Source of the DNA: Schistosoma haematobium
Taxonomy: Eukaryota > Platyhelminthes > Trematoda > Strigeidida > Schistosomatidae
Reading direction: 5' to 3'
Length of the DNA: 64,000 nucleotides
NCBI RefSeq assembly: GCF_000699445.3
Contig: NC_067196.1
Span: 24,941,116-25,005,115, forward strand
Position 1 is the first letter of the stretch. Each line of letters opens with the position of its first letter. Below are positions 22,391 to 33,369 of this stretch, one piece after another. The notes under the pieces are model-generated. The model was not told where the DNA came from. It was given only the letters and a program-made list of their open reading frames with translations, and ran no database searches. Position numbers and translations under genes: made by a program.

Positions 22391-22797
22391 TGTAGTGACT
22401 CACATTTATCACGAGAACACGACTGGTTTAATAAAAACAATTATTATTATAACCAACTGTACCAGTGTCTGTTTTAATGTGCTTTTGTTTGACTGTGCTA
22501 ATGACAGCTATTTTGTGCTTCCATTCTTATACTTACACTTTGATTGTAACTTCGCGCGAATTCGGTTACGTTCTGTAACCAAGCTTGTATCCTGGCACGA
22601 TCTCGGTATCCTTTCGATACCACGAGGTCGCCAGCAAATATATCTCGATTTGGTCCATTAACTGTCTTCTGATATTTGGCTTCTCGGGGATCTTATGGAT
22701 TTCTTTGGTTACGTTCGACCTTCGCCTTCTGATCTACTTGGCACGTGTTTCTTTGTAGCGGTGTCCATAATTAATCTGAACTCGACGCCACGCTACA
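22391..22797 (+). mobile_element. Solo LTR, 407 bp, with 4-bp target duplication
   Basis: Begins TGTAGTGACTCAC and ends CACGCTACA, so the ends form the TGTAG...CTACA inverted pair expected of an LTR. It is flanked by GTAG at 22387-22390 and 22798-22801. A polyadenylation-type AATAAA is at about 22430. It is more GC-rich and less repetitive than its surroundings. No gag, pol or second LTR is present nearby, so it is a solo LTR left by recombination. A 4-bp duplication fits a Gypsy-type element; the family is not identified, and strand is set by the AATAAA. Confidence 0.65.
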
Positions 22798-22801
22798 GTA
22801 G

Positions 22802-24457
22802 TTTCACTTGAAAAGTGACATGAGGATTACTGTTGACAGTTATCTTTAATTGATTTCACGATAAAAACTTATCAGCCAAACACTTAAATTATTTGTCAAT
22901 ACATCTTTACTGTTTTAGTCATATGCAGTTATAGTCAGATATCTACTTATTCTAACAGGGAATAGTCAAATGGTATCCTATACTTTTCAAAATACTTCAC
23001 TGTTTGATATATCTCCCACCTCGATTCCTGCAGCCGAATCTTGACTTATCTTTCAGTAGGAAAAGTGGTGTTTTGGATCAATCAGATATAAGCTAAATGG
23101 GAAGCGAAATATGCCTATGGGTGCTCACTACTGGTTAATATTTGGTTTAACTTGCTGAGGAACTAAACATATTGTATTGGTTGAAAATATAGCTTAATTT
23201 TCTAAGGAATATGTAACTATATTTAAAATAAGTTGTTCATATATTTTCGATTTGTTCAGCCAATAAAAGCATATTTGGCTTTAACTTATTTACACAAGTT
23301 GTCGGTTTTGACAGGGATATTGGAGGTGTATATAACAGCAGAGAACTAGGAAGATCGTAGAACATAAAACAACTATCAGAGGATTCGGTAGTTATACAAA
23401 TAACTATATCTCTAATTGGTGTCTGTAGTGTATGCAGCATTACTCAATGCTCATATTAGTGTATTTTCATAGTCAGAACAACAGTAAATAGTTAGTTAAC
23501 TTGCTAATGTAACTCAGTTGTAGTGAAATGAAAAAGTCTCTTTTTGACAATTTCTCTTGAAGTTGAATTATCGATAGGAATAGTTATTACAAAAATAATA
23601 CAGTTAGTGAAATATTCTTTGTCATTTCTATTCAGTATATCAATACTTTTCCATAAGAGTAGCTTGTAATACTGATAGAAGATAAGAATGTTGTAACTAA
23701 ATGGTATTAATGTAACTTGTTTTATGTAAGTGATATCTTGAGAATAGTCAGATTTGTCTTATCTCTCATACACTTTCATACACATGAATTCTCAATTGAT
23801 TTAAAACGTTGTGTGTGTATATGAAACATATAGAGTGAGAGAGAACGAGAGGTTGAAATGCAAATAAACTCATGAATACGAAATGTTCTGTATCACTTTC
23901 TCTCTGTGGTTGTTAATATATATCTATGTATATATATACGGCTCATTTCGATAATCAACACCTACTAATGTGTTTGCATATGATCATTACCATACTATTA
24001 ACAATAATATCATCAATGCCAACCATCATCATCATCATCATCGTCATCATTAACATGTAAACATAAACCCATTGATTGGGTTGAGATAATACGAGATGCT
24101 CTTGTCTGTCACTGTGAATAATCAATTCTATTTCAATAATTATGAATAAACTAAATAGTTTGGAATTCATGTCAATCTCAGAATTATAATTATACTTTGT
24201 TGATTTTTCTGTATTACGATTATTGTTGAATTGAAGAATGAATAATATTTAACATCAAAAAAATCATCAGTATTGTATAGAATTTTTTTAATGCTTATAA
24301 AAATGATATTAGTTTATAGTTGTAGTTTACCAGATTTTAGCTAGACGATGAACAGCTCAAGCCAATTTGTAGAAACCTATAGACTTGGATTTGTTATATT
24401 GTAGGGATTATTAGTAGGGGTATTTGGACTGGTTTTTTTTTTCAAAATTTATGTTCA
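22802..24457. other. AT-rich stretch with simple repeats
   Basis: No supported gene. Simple repeats include a CAT run near 24017-24050 and TA runs near 23918-23938. The 71-codon minus frame at 23955-24170 owes its methionine run to the CAT repeat and is not a gene. Confidence 0.5.
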
Positions 24458-25325
24458 ATTTATGCACAAAGGGAAAAGCAAGATTCTTCGATACAACACA
24501 GCACCAATTCAATCACAATTGACGATCTAGACTTCTCAGATGATCTGGCCCTCCTATCGCAAACGTAACAACAAATGCAGGAGAAGACAACCAGTGTAGC
24601 AGCAGTCTCAACAGCAGTAGGTCTCAATATACACAAAGGGAAGAGCAAGATTCTCCGATACAACACAGCATGCACCAATCCAATCACAATTAACGGGGAA
24701 GATTTGGAAGATGTAAATACCTTTACAAATTTGGGCAGCATCATTGATGAACATGGTGGATCTGATGCAGATGTGAAGGCGCGGATCGGCAAAGCAAGAA
24801 TAGCACATTTACAACTGAGGAACATCTGGAACTCAAAGCAACTGTCAACCAACACCAAGGTCAGGATTTTCAATACAAATGTCAAGACAGTTCTACTGTA
24901 TGGGGCGTAAACCTGGATAACTACAAAAGCCATCATCCAGAAGAAACGGGTGTTTATTAACAGTTGTCTACGTAAAATACTTCGGATCCGTTGGCCGGAC
25001 ACAATTAGCAACAACGTACTGTGAGAGAGAACAAACCAGATTCCAGTGGAGGAAGAAATGAGGAAGAAGCGCTGGAAGTGGATAGGACACACATTGAGGA
25101 AAGCACCCAACTGCGTCACAAGACAAGCCTTCACATGGAATGCTCAAGGCCAAAGGAAAAGAGGAAGACCAAAGAACACATTACGCCGAGAAATGAAAAT
25201 AGACATGAGTAAAATGAACAAGAATTGGATAGAACTAGAAAGGAAGGCGGAGGACAGAGTGGGTTGTAGAATGCTAGTCGTCGGCCTATGTTCCGTTGGG
25301 AGTAACAGGCGTAAGTACGTAAGTA
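24458..25325 (+). mobile_element. RTE-clade retrotransposon copy 3, 3' half
   Basis: Plus-strand copy starting in the RT thumb. It first shows HKGKSKILRYNTAPIQS (24461-24520), then steps back to DLDFSDDLALLSQT (24523-24570), then repeats HKGKSKILRYNTACTNP in the normal place (24634-24680): a small internal rearrangement at the 5' truncation. From 24575 one frame gives 111 residues (MQEKTTSVAAVSTAVGLNIH onward) to the stop in YGA*, shared with copies 1 and 2. After it come the C-terminal domain ([38 protein letters not shown]) and a tail with GCGTAAGTACGTAAGTA. Confidence 0.88.
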
Positions 25326-26135
25326 TGTTCAATTTGAAAGTTAAACTTTTAGATACATGCGATTCACTTCAGTGTAAACCAACTGTAATCTCTCGAAATA
25401 TTATGCTACATGCGGTTTTAGGACGGCATGATAAGCTGGGTACAAGTATGGACGAGTTATAGTAATTAGAATATGCAATTATCCAAGGTTACTGCCTACA
25501 GTTTTATATCGTGTTTAGTCCAACCATTAATAAATTCTCATGTGGTGTTAGTTCTTATTTTTTAAACCTCAACAGTATAGTTCCCTACTCATTATTGTTT
25601 TCGAATTCTATCTAGTTGGTTTAGTCGACTGTTAGTAGATCTGTTATCTCAACCAGAATCCAAACAACAACACCTCAACATTACTCTGTCGTCGCATCTT
25701 AGGTCTCAGTCGTTTTGTCTAATATCGAACGATAAGAAAATTCGTTCTTAAATCTGAATGTGATTTAATCAAATCACTTATCATAGATTTGGCTATTTGA
25801 AAAGAATAGCGTGAACTTCTGTGTCCTAAACATGACTATTTTTCTTGTCTTGCTTATCTAACTGGATATCAGAATAAATAAGTAAACATTTATAATTTAC
25901 TAGTTTACTATCATACCTTCATATAAGGTAACAATAATAGGATTTACGACATTGATAAGAGTATTAAATGAGAACCCTATTTTTTGACATTATTTTGTTA
26001 GTTTTTTTTCTATGAATTCAAATTCTGTTTTACAGTTGTTTTCAGATTTTTCCCCCTCAGCGTTTACAAGTAACTATCAGTGTGGATTGGCGTTAGTGTT
26101 TAAAAAAATCAGCAGACGGTAACTATTATAGTTTA
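25326..26135. other. AT-rich stretch, nothing recognised
   Basis: No gene, RNA or known repeat seen. Confidence 0.5.
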
Positions 26136-26139
26136 TATC

Positions 26140-26300
26140 GTGAACTAGCGCGCCATTGGAAATCAGGACGCACTGAAAAGCAATTTCGTCTTGAAATGAG
26201 AGTCTTCAACAGTTCGCACCCACAACTTAACCTAGGACCTCCGGTCTCTTGTGAGCACGAAACCCTAACCCCCAGTCACACTCCATAAGAATTGGAGACT
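26140..26300 (-). repeat. tRNA-like ribozyme-repeat relic
   Basis: On the plus strand TTGGAAATCAGGACGCACTG, then CAATTTCGTCTTG, then AGTTCGCACCCAC and ACCTAGGACCTCCGGTCTC follow the order of an inverted family B unit (tail, GAAA region, stem I, box B). All elements are heavily mutated. Confidence 0.4.
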
Positions 26301-26304
26301 ACTA

Positions 26305-27125
26305 ACCAACTACACTCATTTTTGCATAGATTGTCTTGACATTTAATGATTGGTTAATGAATGTCACATATAACCAAGAAAGAGGAAATATAGAAAATGG
26401 GATTTACACAGAATCATCATTAAACTCATAGTGAGCGTTATGCTGAGCGAAATTCACACTCAGTTAATACAAAGAATGTTATGCTGAATAACTGTCACCA
26501 TGATTTACAAAAAGAAATAATACTGAGCGATATTCACACACAACACAACTTCTCTTACACTCAAGTATCTACACATATAAATATGTACACAGAATGCTGT
26601 CAGTGTTAATTGACCCAGATTTCAGTTTTTTTATCCTCTGTAACCATAGTCAGAAAATTAAAACAATCTTTTTTTTACCAGTCAATATCAATGAGACTAT
26701 TTTTTTAATAAGTAATAATGGAACAACCTGATGGAGTATACATTAAAATTACTTTATGTACAGAAATGTTACTGGATTAACTAATAAAGGTTGGTGCTGT
26801 GCACAAGCGAACTGAACTAATTACGTCACTCCTTTCTAATCCATTACGAAATAAATACTTACTACGTAATAGTTCTACCAGGAAATCGTATTTCTTTACA
26901 ATAAAACACTGCTTCTGTTAGTCGAATGATTTATTTGAATGCGCTTTTCATTTCAGCTTAAATATAGTTGAGTAGATTTTAGAAATAAAATTGTTGGAAA
27001 GCTTTTTTTTCATTCTGCTACCTGTGTTTTCAGAACAGTTCATCTATGTCTGTTTTCGGGAATCAACTCTATACTATGTGTTGTTACGCGTGGACTGTTG
27101 ATTAGATGGAGCAGCGTATTTATCG
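26305..27125. other. AT-rich stretch with a short spaced motif
   Basis: No supported gene. A motif of the form TGCTGAGCGAAATTCACAC occurs near 26441, in part near 26481, and as ACTGAGCGATATTCACAC near 26522, about 40 bp apart, suggesting a small decayed tandem repeat. Confidence 0.4.
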
Positions 27126-27129
27126 ATCG

Positions 27130-27318
27130 ATTCAATGACACGAAAAACACGTACGGACGGCCTAGAGTCTCGATTTGTTCCGCTTCCCTGTCTAGCCCAG
27201 CCAGTTGAGTTCAGAACGCAAGTCTTAGCCTCTGAGATATGAATCATTATATTTCAGACATACTCTATTTGTATACCAATCAACCAGACCACATCGTACC
27301 ATAAAATAGAAAACAACA
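27130..27318 (-). repeat. Dispersed repeat C, copy 2
   Basis: Reverse complement of 7371-7540, with the same order of landmarks (CCTGTCTAGCCC, AGAACGC, ATGAATCATTAT, AGACCACATCGTACC, TAAAATAGAAAACAA). Similarity fades on both sides; no terminal repeats or target duplication found. Confidence 0.6.
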
Positions 27319-27899
27319 TTTGTACAATATTTAACAAGTGAAATAAATATCGACCAATAGGGAGTGTACATTCAAAGTCCAAGGCCACCATTAGACTTAA
27401 CATGATAATTATTGGTATATTTTTCTGCACGTCCTAACACTATGAGACTAAATAAACCTTTAACTAGTCGATCTCATCTCAATGATGCTCATATATTCCA
27501 CCTCAATTAACTCAGAAAATAATGTTGATTACATTGTGATTTAATGTTTTTTCAATGTCCGCACAAATAATTAAGTTATTCAAACAAGGGCTAAACTATC
27601 AGTAACTTTTTCCTATGGACATATTAATATGATTTCTGATAAACAATTTTAAGTTCAATAATTAAGATTTTTGGTAAATTTCTCTAGGATACCAACAACA
27701 TAAACCACAGTCTACGAGAAAAAGTATCCAACCCAATACTATATTTTATGAGTAATAATAACCTAAGGCTCATCATAACTGCCTGCTATGTACTATACCA
27801 CCAACCAAACAACCTTCAAACAGTTAAAATATATCTTCACACTCAAGTTAATCCTTTCATTCTCTGATTTTCCAGATTTATTCCACTTTGTATTGTTTG
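27319..27899. other. AT-rich stretch, nothing recognised
   Basis: No gene, RNA or known repeat seen. Confidence 0.45.
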
Positions 27900-28172
27900 T
27901 TTGAATTCTTCCATTGATGTTTAGGACTGCAATTGGTCGGTCTCTTATTGGCATATGTGCATCCTGTGAGGATTGTCTCGATATTGCCTTGAGTCATAGG
28001 CATTGTAGGCAAAGGTAATGTGATGGCGTCTGAAGCGACCGGTACTGGGTTCGAGTTCCGGAGTAAACATCAACTCTGGGATGCAGTTGCACCCAGCTGA
28101 CGAGTCCCAAATAGGGCTAAACGTGTGTCGTGGATTCCATTGCTAGCCATTATTCATCTTTGCTTATAAGAT
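27900..28172. repeat. Family A (Smα) foldback with hammerhead remnant
   Basis: 27900-28012 is the unit tail in minus orientation (TTCCATTGATGTTTAGGACT, GGCATATGTGCATCC, TCTCGATATTGCC). At about 28013 the strand switches to plus orientation starting inside the box region (GTGATGGCGTCTGAAGCG, TACTGGGTTCGAGTTCC). The plus ribozyme is at 28091-28140: CTGACGAG is intact (28097-28104), but stem II is weakened (GTCC against GGGC), GAAA has become TAAA and the GTC context is altered. Confidence 0.75.
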
Positions 28173-28426
28173 TTATTCCACGTCCCAGTGAAAAATATTA
28201 TAATTAGTAAATGGCCAACAATCTTTACACATCATTAAACAACGTGATTTTTGTTTACATGTATATATTGAGGACGAATACTTATCAGAATGAAGAATTC
28301 TCTCAATATCATGAATGAGAAAATCAAGAAATCCGAATTAAGAAACCTAACTACTTCCTCATCTTAATTTGACACAGTTAAAAATAGTTTTAAGTAACCT
28401 CTTTAGGATTATTTTTTAGAATAAAT

Positions 28427-28580
28427 GAACTGTGGCTAGCAGTGGGATTCAGAAAATTCGTCAGCTGGATGTATATACATCCCAGTGTTGATGGTCATAT
28501 TGGAATTCAAGCCCAGTACTTTTCGCTTCAAGTATCCACAGAGCTACTGATTCCAGATAATCACTGACCTTTCAATATGT
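28427..28580 (-). repeat. Family A (Smα) repeat with ribozyme stem II deleted
   Basis: Minus-strand unit: TGTGGCTAGCAGTGGGATTC, then a shortcut straight into ATTCGTCAGCTGGATGTA, missing stem III, GAAA and most of stem II. The inverted box B region (GGAATTCAAGCCCAGTAC) and box A region (ACAGAGCTACTGATTC) follow. Confidence 0.65.
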
Positions 28581-28915
28581 ACAATGTCCATATTAATTTT
28601 AATAAGAGTTTGTACTGTCCTTTTGTTGATATTTGGGTTTGAATTATGGTAAGTCTTTATTTACTAATGCAATGGATTATCAGAATTTTTTTTCCAAAAA
28701 TTGTTCTCCCATTTTCTCACAAGATAAATATAACCCGATAAAGGATGATCAAGATTCTGAACTGAATACCAACAACCAGATAATTTAAATCTTTCTTTCA
28801 TACTAGTATACATTACTTCTAGTCAGGACCCCAAAGAAAAATAGATAACTTGTATGATTTAAATAAGGATGTTGACCATTATCATTTATTCAGTAAGTCA
28901 GGAATATCATCGAGG
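28581..28915. other. AT-rich stretch, nothing recognised
   Basis: No gene, RNA or known repeat seen. Confidence 0.45.
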
Positions 28916-28919
28916 TCGT

Positions 28920-29508
28920 CAGCCGACCTCGGTTGAACCACCATTAGAAACCTAGGAACACTGTGTGGTCTCTTCACCTTAGTATGGGACTCCTCAGCAA
29001 TGCACATCCACGATCCCACACGCGGGACTCTAACCTAAGAACTCTGGTGTCGCTCACGACCGCCTAACCTCTAGACCACTGAGCTGGGATCCAACAATGG
29101 TAATGTCTAACTTAAATCAACTCGGGGCATCATGCGGTCATCATCCATTTTTTTCGGTGGGCAACTGTCTCACAACCGACACGGTTTAGCTCCACTGGTT
29201 ACGGCTACGCACTAGGACTCCGTAAGTTTCTTGTCAAAGCTAGTCACTTGTTAGCTCATGATAATTGTCGATAAGGGGTTGTGGAGATTACTGAAGTTCA
29301 TTGAAATCGTGGACCGTCGGATGCTGGCCCAGTGGTCTGGAGGTTAATTGTTCCTATCCGACATCAAAGGTGCTGGGTTTGAGCCCCGTGTGCGGAGTCA
29401 TGGATGCACACTACTAAGGAGCCTCATACTAAGATGAAGGGACCGTCCAGTGTTCCCAGTTCTCCTATGGTAGTTCAACCGAAATCGGTTCATGGTTTCA
29501 ATGAAGTT
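28920..29508. repeat. Family B ribozyme repeat, long head-to-head pair
   Basis: 28920-29250 is a long minus-strand unit: inverted ribozyme (TATGGGACTCCTCAGCAATG), inverted boxes (CCTAACCTCTAGACCACTGA) and the 5' extension (AATGTCTAACTTAAATCAAC, GTTTAGCTCCACTGG, AGTCACTTGTTAGC). A second minus tail (AAGGGGTTGTGGAGATTAC) follows at 29275-29320, then a plus unit from about 29325 (GCTGGCCCAGTGGTCTGGAG, GGTGCTGGGTTTGAGCCCCG) with a degenerate ribozyme at 29405-29445. Neither ribozyme core is intact. Confidence 0.75.
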
Positions 29509-30250
29509 CAACCTTCTCCACAACCCTACATTAACGAAAATCAAGAATAATTTAAAAACAAGTGAAATAAAATCGAAATTGGTTTATCATAAATTTTATA
29601 TCGATTAAACATTGGAGTAATATATAATCTGAGAGTAAAGATAGATCGAACTCCAGTTACACAAAGTTATTTATTACTGTGATTTGGGAATCTATTTACA
29701 TTTACATCTGAGTGGTTTTTATGCCTCATTTAGTTAGTTATGTATACACTTCAAAATAATACTACTTACTACAATGTATAAGTTTGTACGAAATCATTCT
29801 TCCATTAAATATTCAACCGAATTTCATAGATTAATTACTTTTCGTTTTACAAGATACACTGATCCTATCATCAGGTGATCAGTTTTATGTTGTATGAATA
29901 AGTTTCATGATAATATACATCTATTTAACATCTCAGAATAGTTGTGTACTCTTTATTGCCTCATCTGAACCAATATATTATACAATTGGAGACAGGAAAT
30001 ATAGGCTGAAAGGGGAGAGAGAGAGAGAGAAATCGTTATCATTTTTATTCAATTATAACTGAAATATTTGATTATTATTCAAACTCCTGTTGTTTAACAT
30101 ACTAATTTTGACAAGCGCAAAGGTTAAAAACAACGTTGATTTTTCTCAATTCAGATCAAACTATTGAAAAACTTAGCATGTTCTGTACGCGCATTCTATT
30201 TTACTTTTGAAAACCATGATTTTGTTTTATTCTCAAGTTTATCATTAATT
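29509..30250. other. AT-rich stretch with a GA microsatellite
   Basis: No supported gene. A GA run lies near 30014-30031. Confidence 0.5.
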
Positions 30251-30254
30251 AATT

Positions 30255-30712
30255 GGAGTTGTAGTGAAGATTGTAGCATTTTCAAAGTTCAATTCACGAG
30301 TCAATCTAAGTTAGAACACCACTGAAAGCCTGGAAGTACTGGAAGACCGTTTCATCCTAGTATGAAACTCCTCATCAATACGCATCCACGATCCCACAAG
30401 TGGGATTCGAACCCAGAACTCTTAATCTCGAACGCGAACGCATAACTTTTAGATTGCTGAGGTGGTATACGACGGTGTTAACGTCTAACTTTAATCAATC
30501 CACGACACCGAGTGACCATCTTCCACTATCGTCGGTGGGTAACTACCTCACATCCGACATTTTGGATGCCAGCCCAGTGGTTTAGAGGTTAAACTTTCGC
30601 GCACGAGACCGAAGGTCTTGGTTTCGGACCTAGCTTGTGAGATCGTGGATGTCCACTGATGAGGAGTCCCGTACTAAGATGAAACGGCCGTCCGTAGCTT
30701 CCAGATTTTCAT
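30255..30712. repeat. Family B ribozyme repeat, head-to-head pair
   Basis: Left minus unit (30255-about 30565): tail, inverted ribozyme (GACCGTTTCATCC, ACTCCTCATCAATACGC), inverted B box (GTGGGATTCGAACCCAG) and the 5' extension (GTTAACGTCTAACTTTAATC, TCACATCCGAC). Right plus unit (30570-30712): CCAGCCCAGTGGTTTAGAGG (box A), GAAGGTCTTGGTTTCGGACC (box B), GATCGTGGATGTCCACTG and the ribozyme ATGAGGAGTCCC...ATGAAACGGCCGTCC. Stem I pairing is damaged in the plus copy. The 61-codon frame at 30400 is only the translated repeat. Confidence 0.75.
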
Positions 30713-31033
30713 TTTTTGTTAATTAGGAAACTATTATTAAGGGACTCAATTTAAACCAAGCTTACAAAATGAAATCATCATTATTGGAGTGAGTGCATAT
30801 TTTCACAATAAGTCTTACCAACACTCATATTCTATTTTAGTTATAAAATAAAGTATAAATCATTGTGTTTATCAATTCACTGTATTGTGAAATATTTGAA
30901 AACATAATGAAACCTCATTTCAGCTACGGAAACTGTTCATTAACGTAATTCATCTTTTCACATTGTACAATTTTTGAAATTTTTCGACAAAAGATGAGTA
31001 TACGATGTAGCAGTAGTATGGTGTATGTTACTT
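30713..31033. other. AT-rich stretch, nothing recognised
   Basis: No gene, RNA or known repeat seen before the start of the long inverted repeat. Confidence 0.45.
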
Positions 31034-31615
31034 ATGTTGAAAGATATAAGTAGTATGTAACACCAATCGTAAGTGGAATGTCTGTGAGCAGAATATAGAG
31101 AAAACTGAAATGAAGAGAAGAGAGAATAAAACTGAAAGCAATCATGATAACAACAGGAATGGAGGAACAATTAAATTTGTAGGAAGCAAATCAAAGAAGA
31201 TATGCAAATATTGTATTTAATATATGATTTCCATATTATACTGATACACTGTGTGATTTCGTATTAATCAAGTTAGCGCTCACTACATTAGTAGTAGTCT
31301 TAGACCTCGTTGTCGTCATCGTCGTAGTAGTAGTGTGAGTATTAGTTGTGGTAATCTAACCTGTTCAATTCTAACTCTGTGAGATATTATGACTAAAGAT
31401 AAACAATATGAAAGAGTTCTGATAAAGTTCAAGCATAGGGTTACTGACATTTGACAGAATTACGAAGTCAAAAGAATCAAGATTATTATCTAATCAATAG
31501 ATTTATTATTGTGAACTAAACGCTTCTGAGGAATCCCACAATAAGACTAAACGACCGTCCAGTGCTTCCAGGTTTTCCATGGTGGTCTAGCTTCAATTGA
31601 CTCATGATCTCAATC
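31034..31615 (+). repeat. Long inverted repeat 1, left arm (582 bp)
   Basis: Pairs base for base with 32295-32876 (coordinate sum 63910) with only a few differences, for example AATCG against AGTCG near 31067. The arm holds a GTAGTAGTAGT-rich stretch near 31324 and, at its inner end, a partial family B ribozyme repeat (31535-31615: CTGAGGAATCCCACAATAAG, CTAAACGACCGTCCAGTGC). Identity breaks down just past CATGATCTCAATC, where the two repeat tails diverge strongly. The loop is about 680 bp. Confidence 0.92.
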
Positions 31616-32294
31616 AAAGACTTAATAATCTCCACAACCCCTATACTGGTATAAACCAATATTCTAAGCATTAGCAATACTTTCTACATAAAAAGATAAT
31701 GATAAGATTTGTAGAGTTTTCACATGAACAATACAAAATATACACGCATACGTGAAAAAGGAAAAGAAAAAAACTGCCCGTCATTAAAGGAAGAAAAAAA
31801 TAATAAAGAATTTCAGACTGAAAGTTGAATTGTTGGTTTCATTAAAAACTGGCAGAATCATTTAAACACATGATTTTGATAAATAAAACGTTGATATCTT
31901 TTCCACTGATGATGATTACGAAGTTGATTAAACATCGGATAACCGTTGAATAATAATAATAGTTGGAGCAATAAAAACCAATTGACGTCAATAAATTCTA
32001 GACTTACGTCATATGAAATTGAATCAGAAGGTAACAAAAAAGACGACATTATTGATAATTAATTATTTAGATTGAACAGCCGTAACAACGGCAAGACAAT
32101 AACAAATTACGATCATTTTTTTATGCAATAGATGCTTACTTAAACATCAAAATCTACTCAAAGCTCATACTATTTTATTTGACTCAGAATAGAAGTCAAC
32201 TAATTTCACTATTGATGTTATCGTTGCTTAAACCCATAATACATAGCGTTTAGTATCAGAAGGGGGTTTTGTGGATATTATAATGATTTTTAAT
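31616..32294. other. Spacer of long inverted repeat 1
   Basis: Begins and ends with non-identical family B tails (AATCTCCACAACCCCTATAC at left; CAGAAGGGGGTTTTGTGG at right, inverted). The rest is AT-rich with no gene; the 63-codon minus frame at 31858-32049 is unsupported. Confidence 0.7.
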
Positions 32295-32876
32295 GGTTGA
32301 GATCATGAGTCAATTGAAGCTAGACCACCATGGAAAACCTGGAAGCACTGGACGGTCGTTTAGTCTTATTGTGGGATTCCTCAGAAGCGTTTAGTTCACA
32401 ATAATAAATCTATTGATTAGATAATAATCTTGATTCTTTTGACTTCGTAATTCTGTCAAATGTCAGTAACCCTATGCTTGAACTTTATCAGAACTCTTTC
32501 ATATTGTTTATCTTTAGTCATAATATCTCACAGAGTTAGAATTGAACAGGTTAGATTACCACAACTAATACTCACACTACTACTACGACGATGACGACAA
32601 CGAGGTCTAAGACTACTACTAATGTAGTGAGCGCTAACTTGATTAATACGAAATCACACAGTGTATCAGTATAATATGGAAATCATATATTAAATACAAT
32701 ATTTGCATATCTTCTTTGATTTGCTTCCTACAAATTTAATTGTTCCTCCATTCCTGTTGTTATCATGATTGCTTTCAGTTTTATTCTCTCTTCTCTTCAT
32801 TTCAGTTTTCTCTATATTCTGCTCACAGACATTCCACTTACGACTGGTGTTACATACTACTTATATCTTTCAACAT
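32295..32876 (-). repeat. Long inverted repeat 1, right arm (582 bp)
   Basis: Inverted copy of 31034-31615. It ends at 32876 exactly where the left arm of long inverted repeat 2 begins, so the two palindromes share a junction. It carries the mirrored ribozyme remnant at 32350-32390. Confidence 0.92.
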
Positions 32877-33365
32877 AATTAATGTGTCATCTGTGTATCG
32901 ACAGTAATAATCAAGCTTATTTAGGATGTCTTTATTTTTGATGGAGTTTTGTTCTCTGAGCTGGATGATTTGGTCATGGAACTTTTTATCAACTTATTTA
33001 TCCTTAATTGATATTTACGTTGAGTTATTTTAACAATGCTGAAATTTTACTTTTCCATAATAAGTATTATAATAAAGTTTGTACAGCTGTATATCATTCC
33101 TTCTCACTTAAAGGTGAATAAATAAAGAAGGAAAAAAGAATGATACTTTGTACTGTATAATTCATAATAATATGGTGAAGTATAAACCAATACTTTCTGG
33201 TTGAGATCATGAACCAATTGATGTTAGACCACCGTCGGAAACCTGGAAGCACTAGAAGGCCGTTTCGTCCTATTGTGGGACTCAGCAGTGCACATCCACG
33301 ATCCCGCTCGCAGGACTCGAACCCGGGACCCTCAGTCTAGCGCGCGAACTCTTAGACACTACCAC
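32877..33365 (-). repeat. Long inverted repeat 2, left arm with PLE RT fragment
   Basis: Inverted counterpart of about 33370-33873. From the outside inwards it holds about 100 bp of Penelope-like RT coding (minus strand), a segment with TAAGTATTATAATAAAGTTT, and a family B unit (33195-33365) with an inverted ribozyme and box region. On the minus strand at 32886-32897 the RT reads Tyr-Thr-Asp-Asp, the intact YxDD catalytic box; the right arm has lost the second Asp. Arms differ by a few substitutions and about 10 bp of indels. Confidence 0.9.
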
Positions 33366-33369
33366 CCCT

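Noticed and set aside
23900..24060. CRISPR-like array
   Set aside because: Only simple repeats; no regular spacers, and the genome is eukaryotic in character.
23955..24170. 71-codon minus frame with a methionine run
   Set aside because: Created by a CAT simple repeat.
24460..25134. 224-codon minus-strand frame as a gene
   Set aside because: Antisense shadow of RTE copy 3.
27080..27430. LTR-like start TGTTGTTACGCG near repeat C
   Set aside because: No matching end or target duplication could be found.
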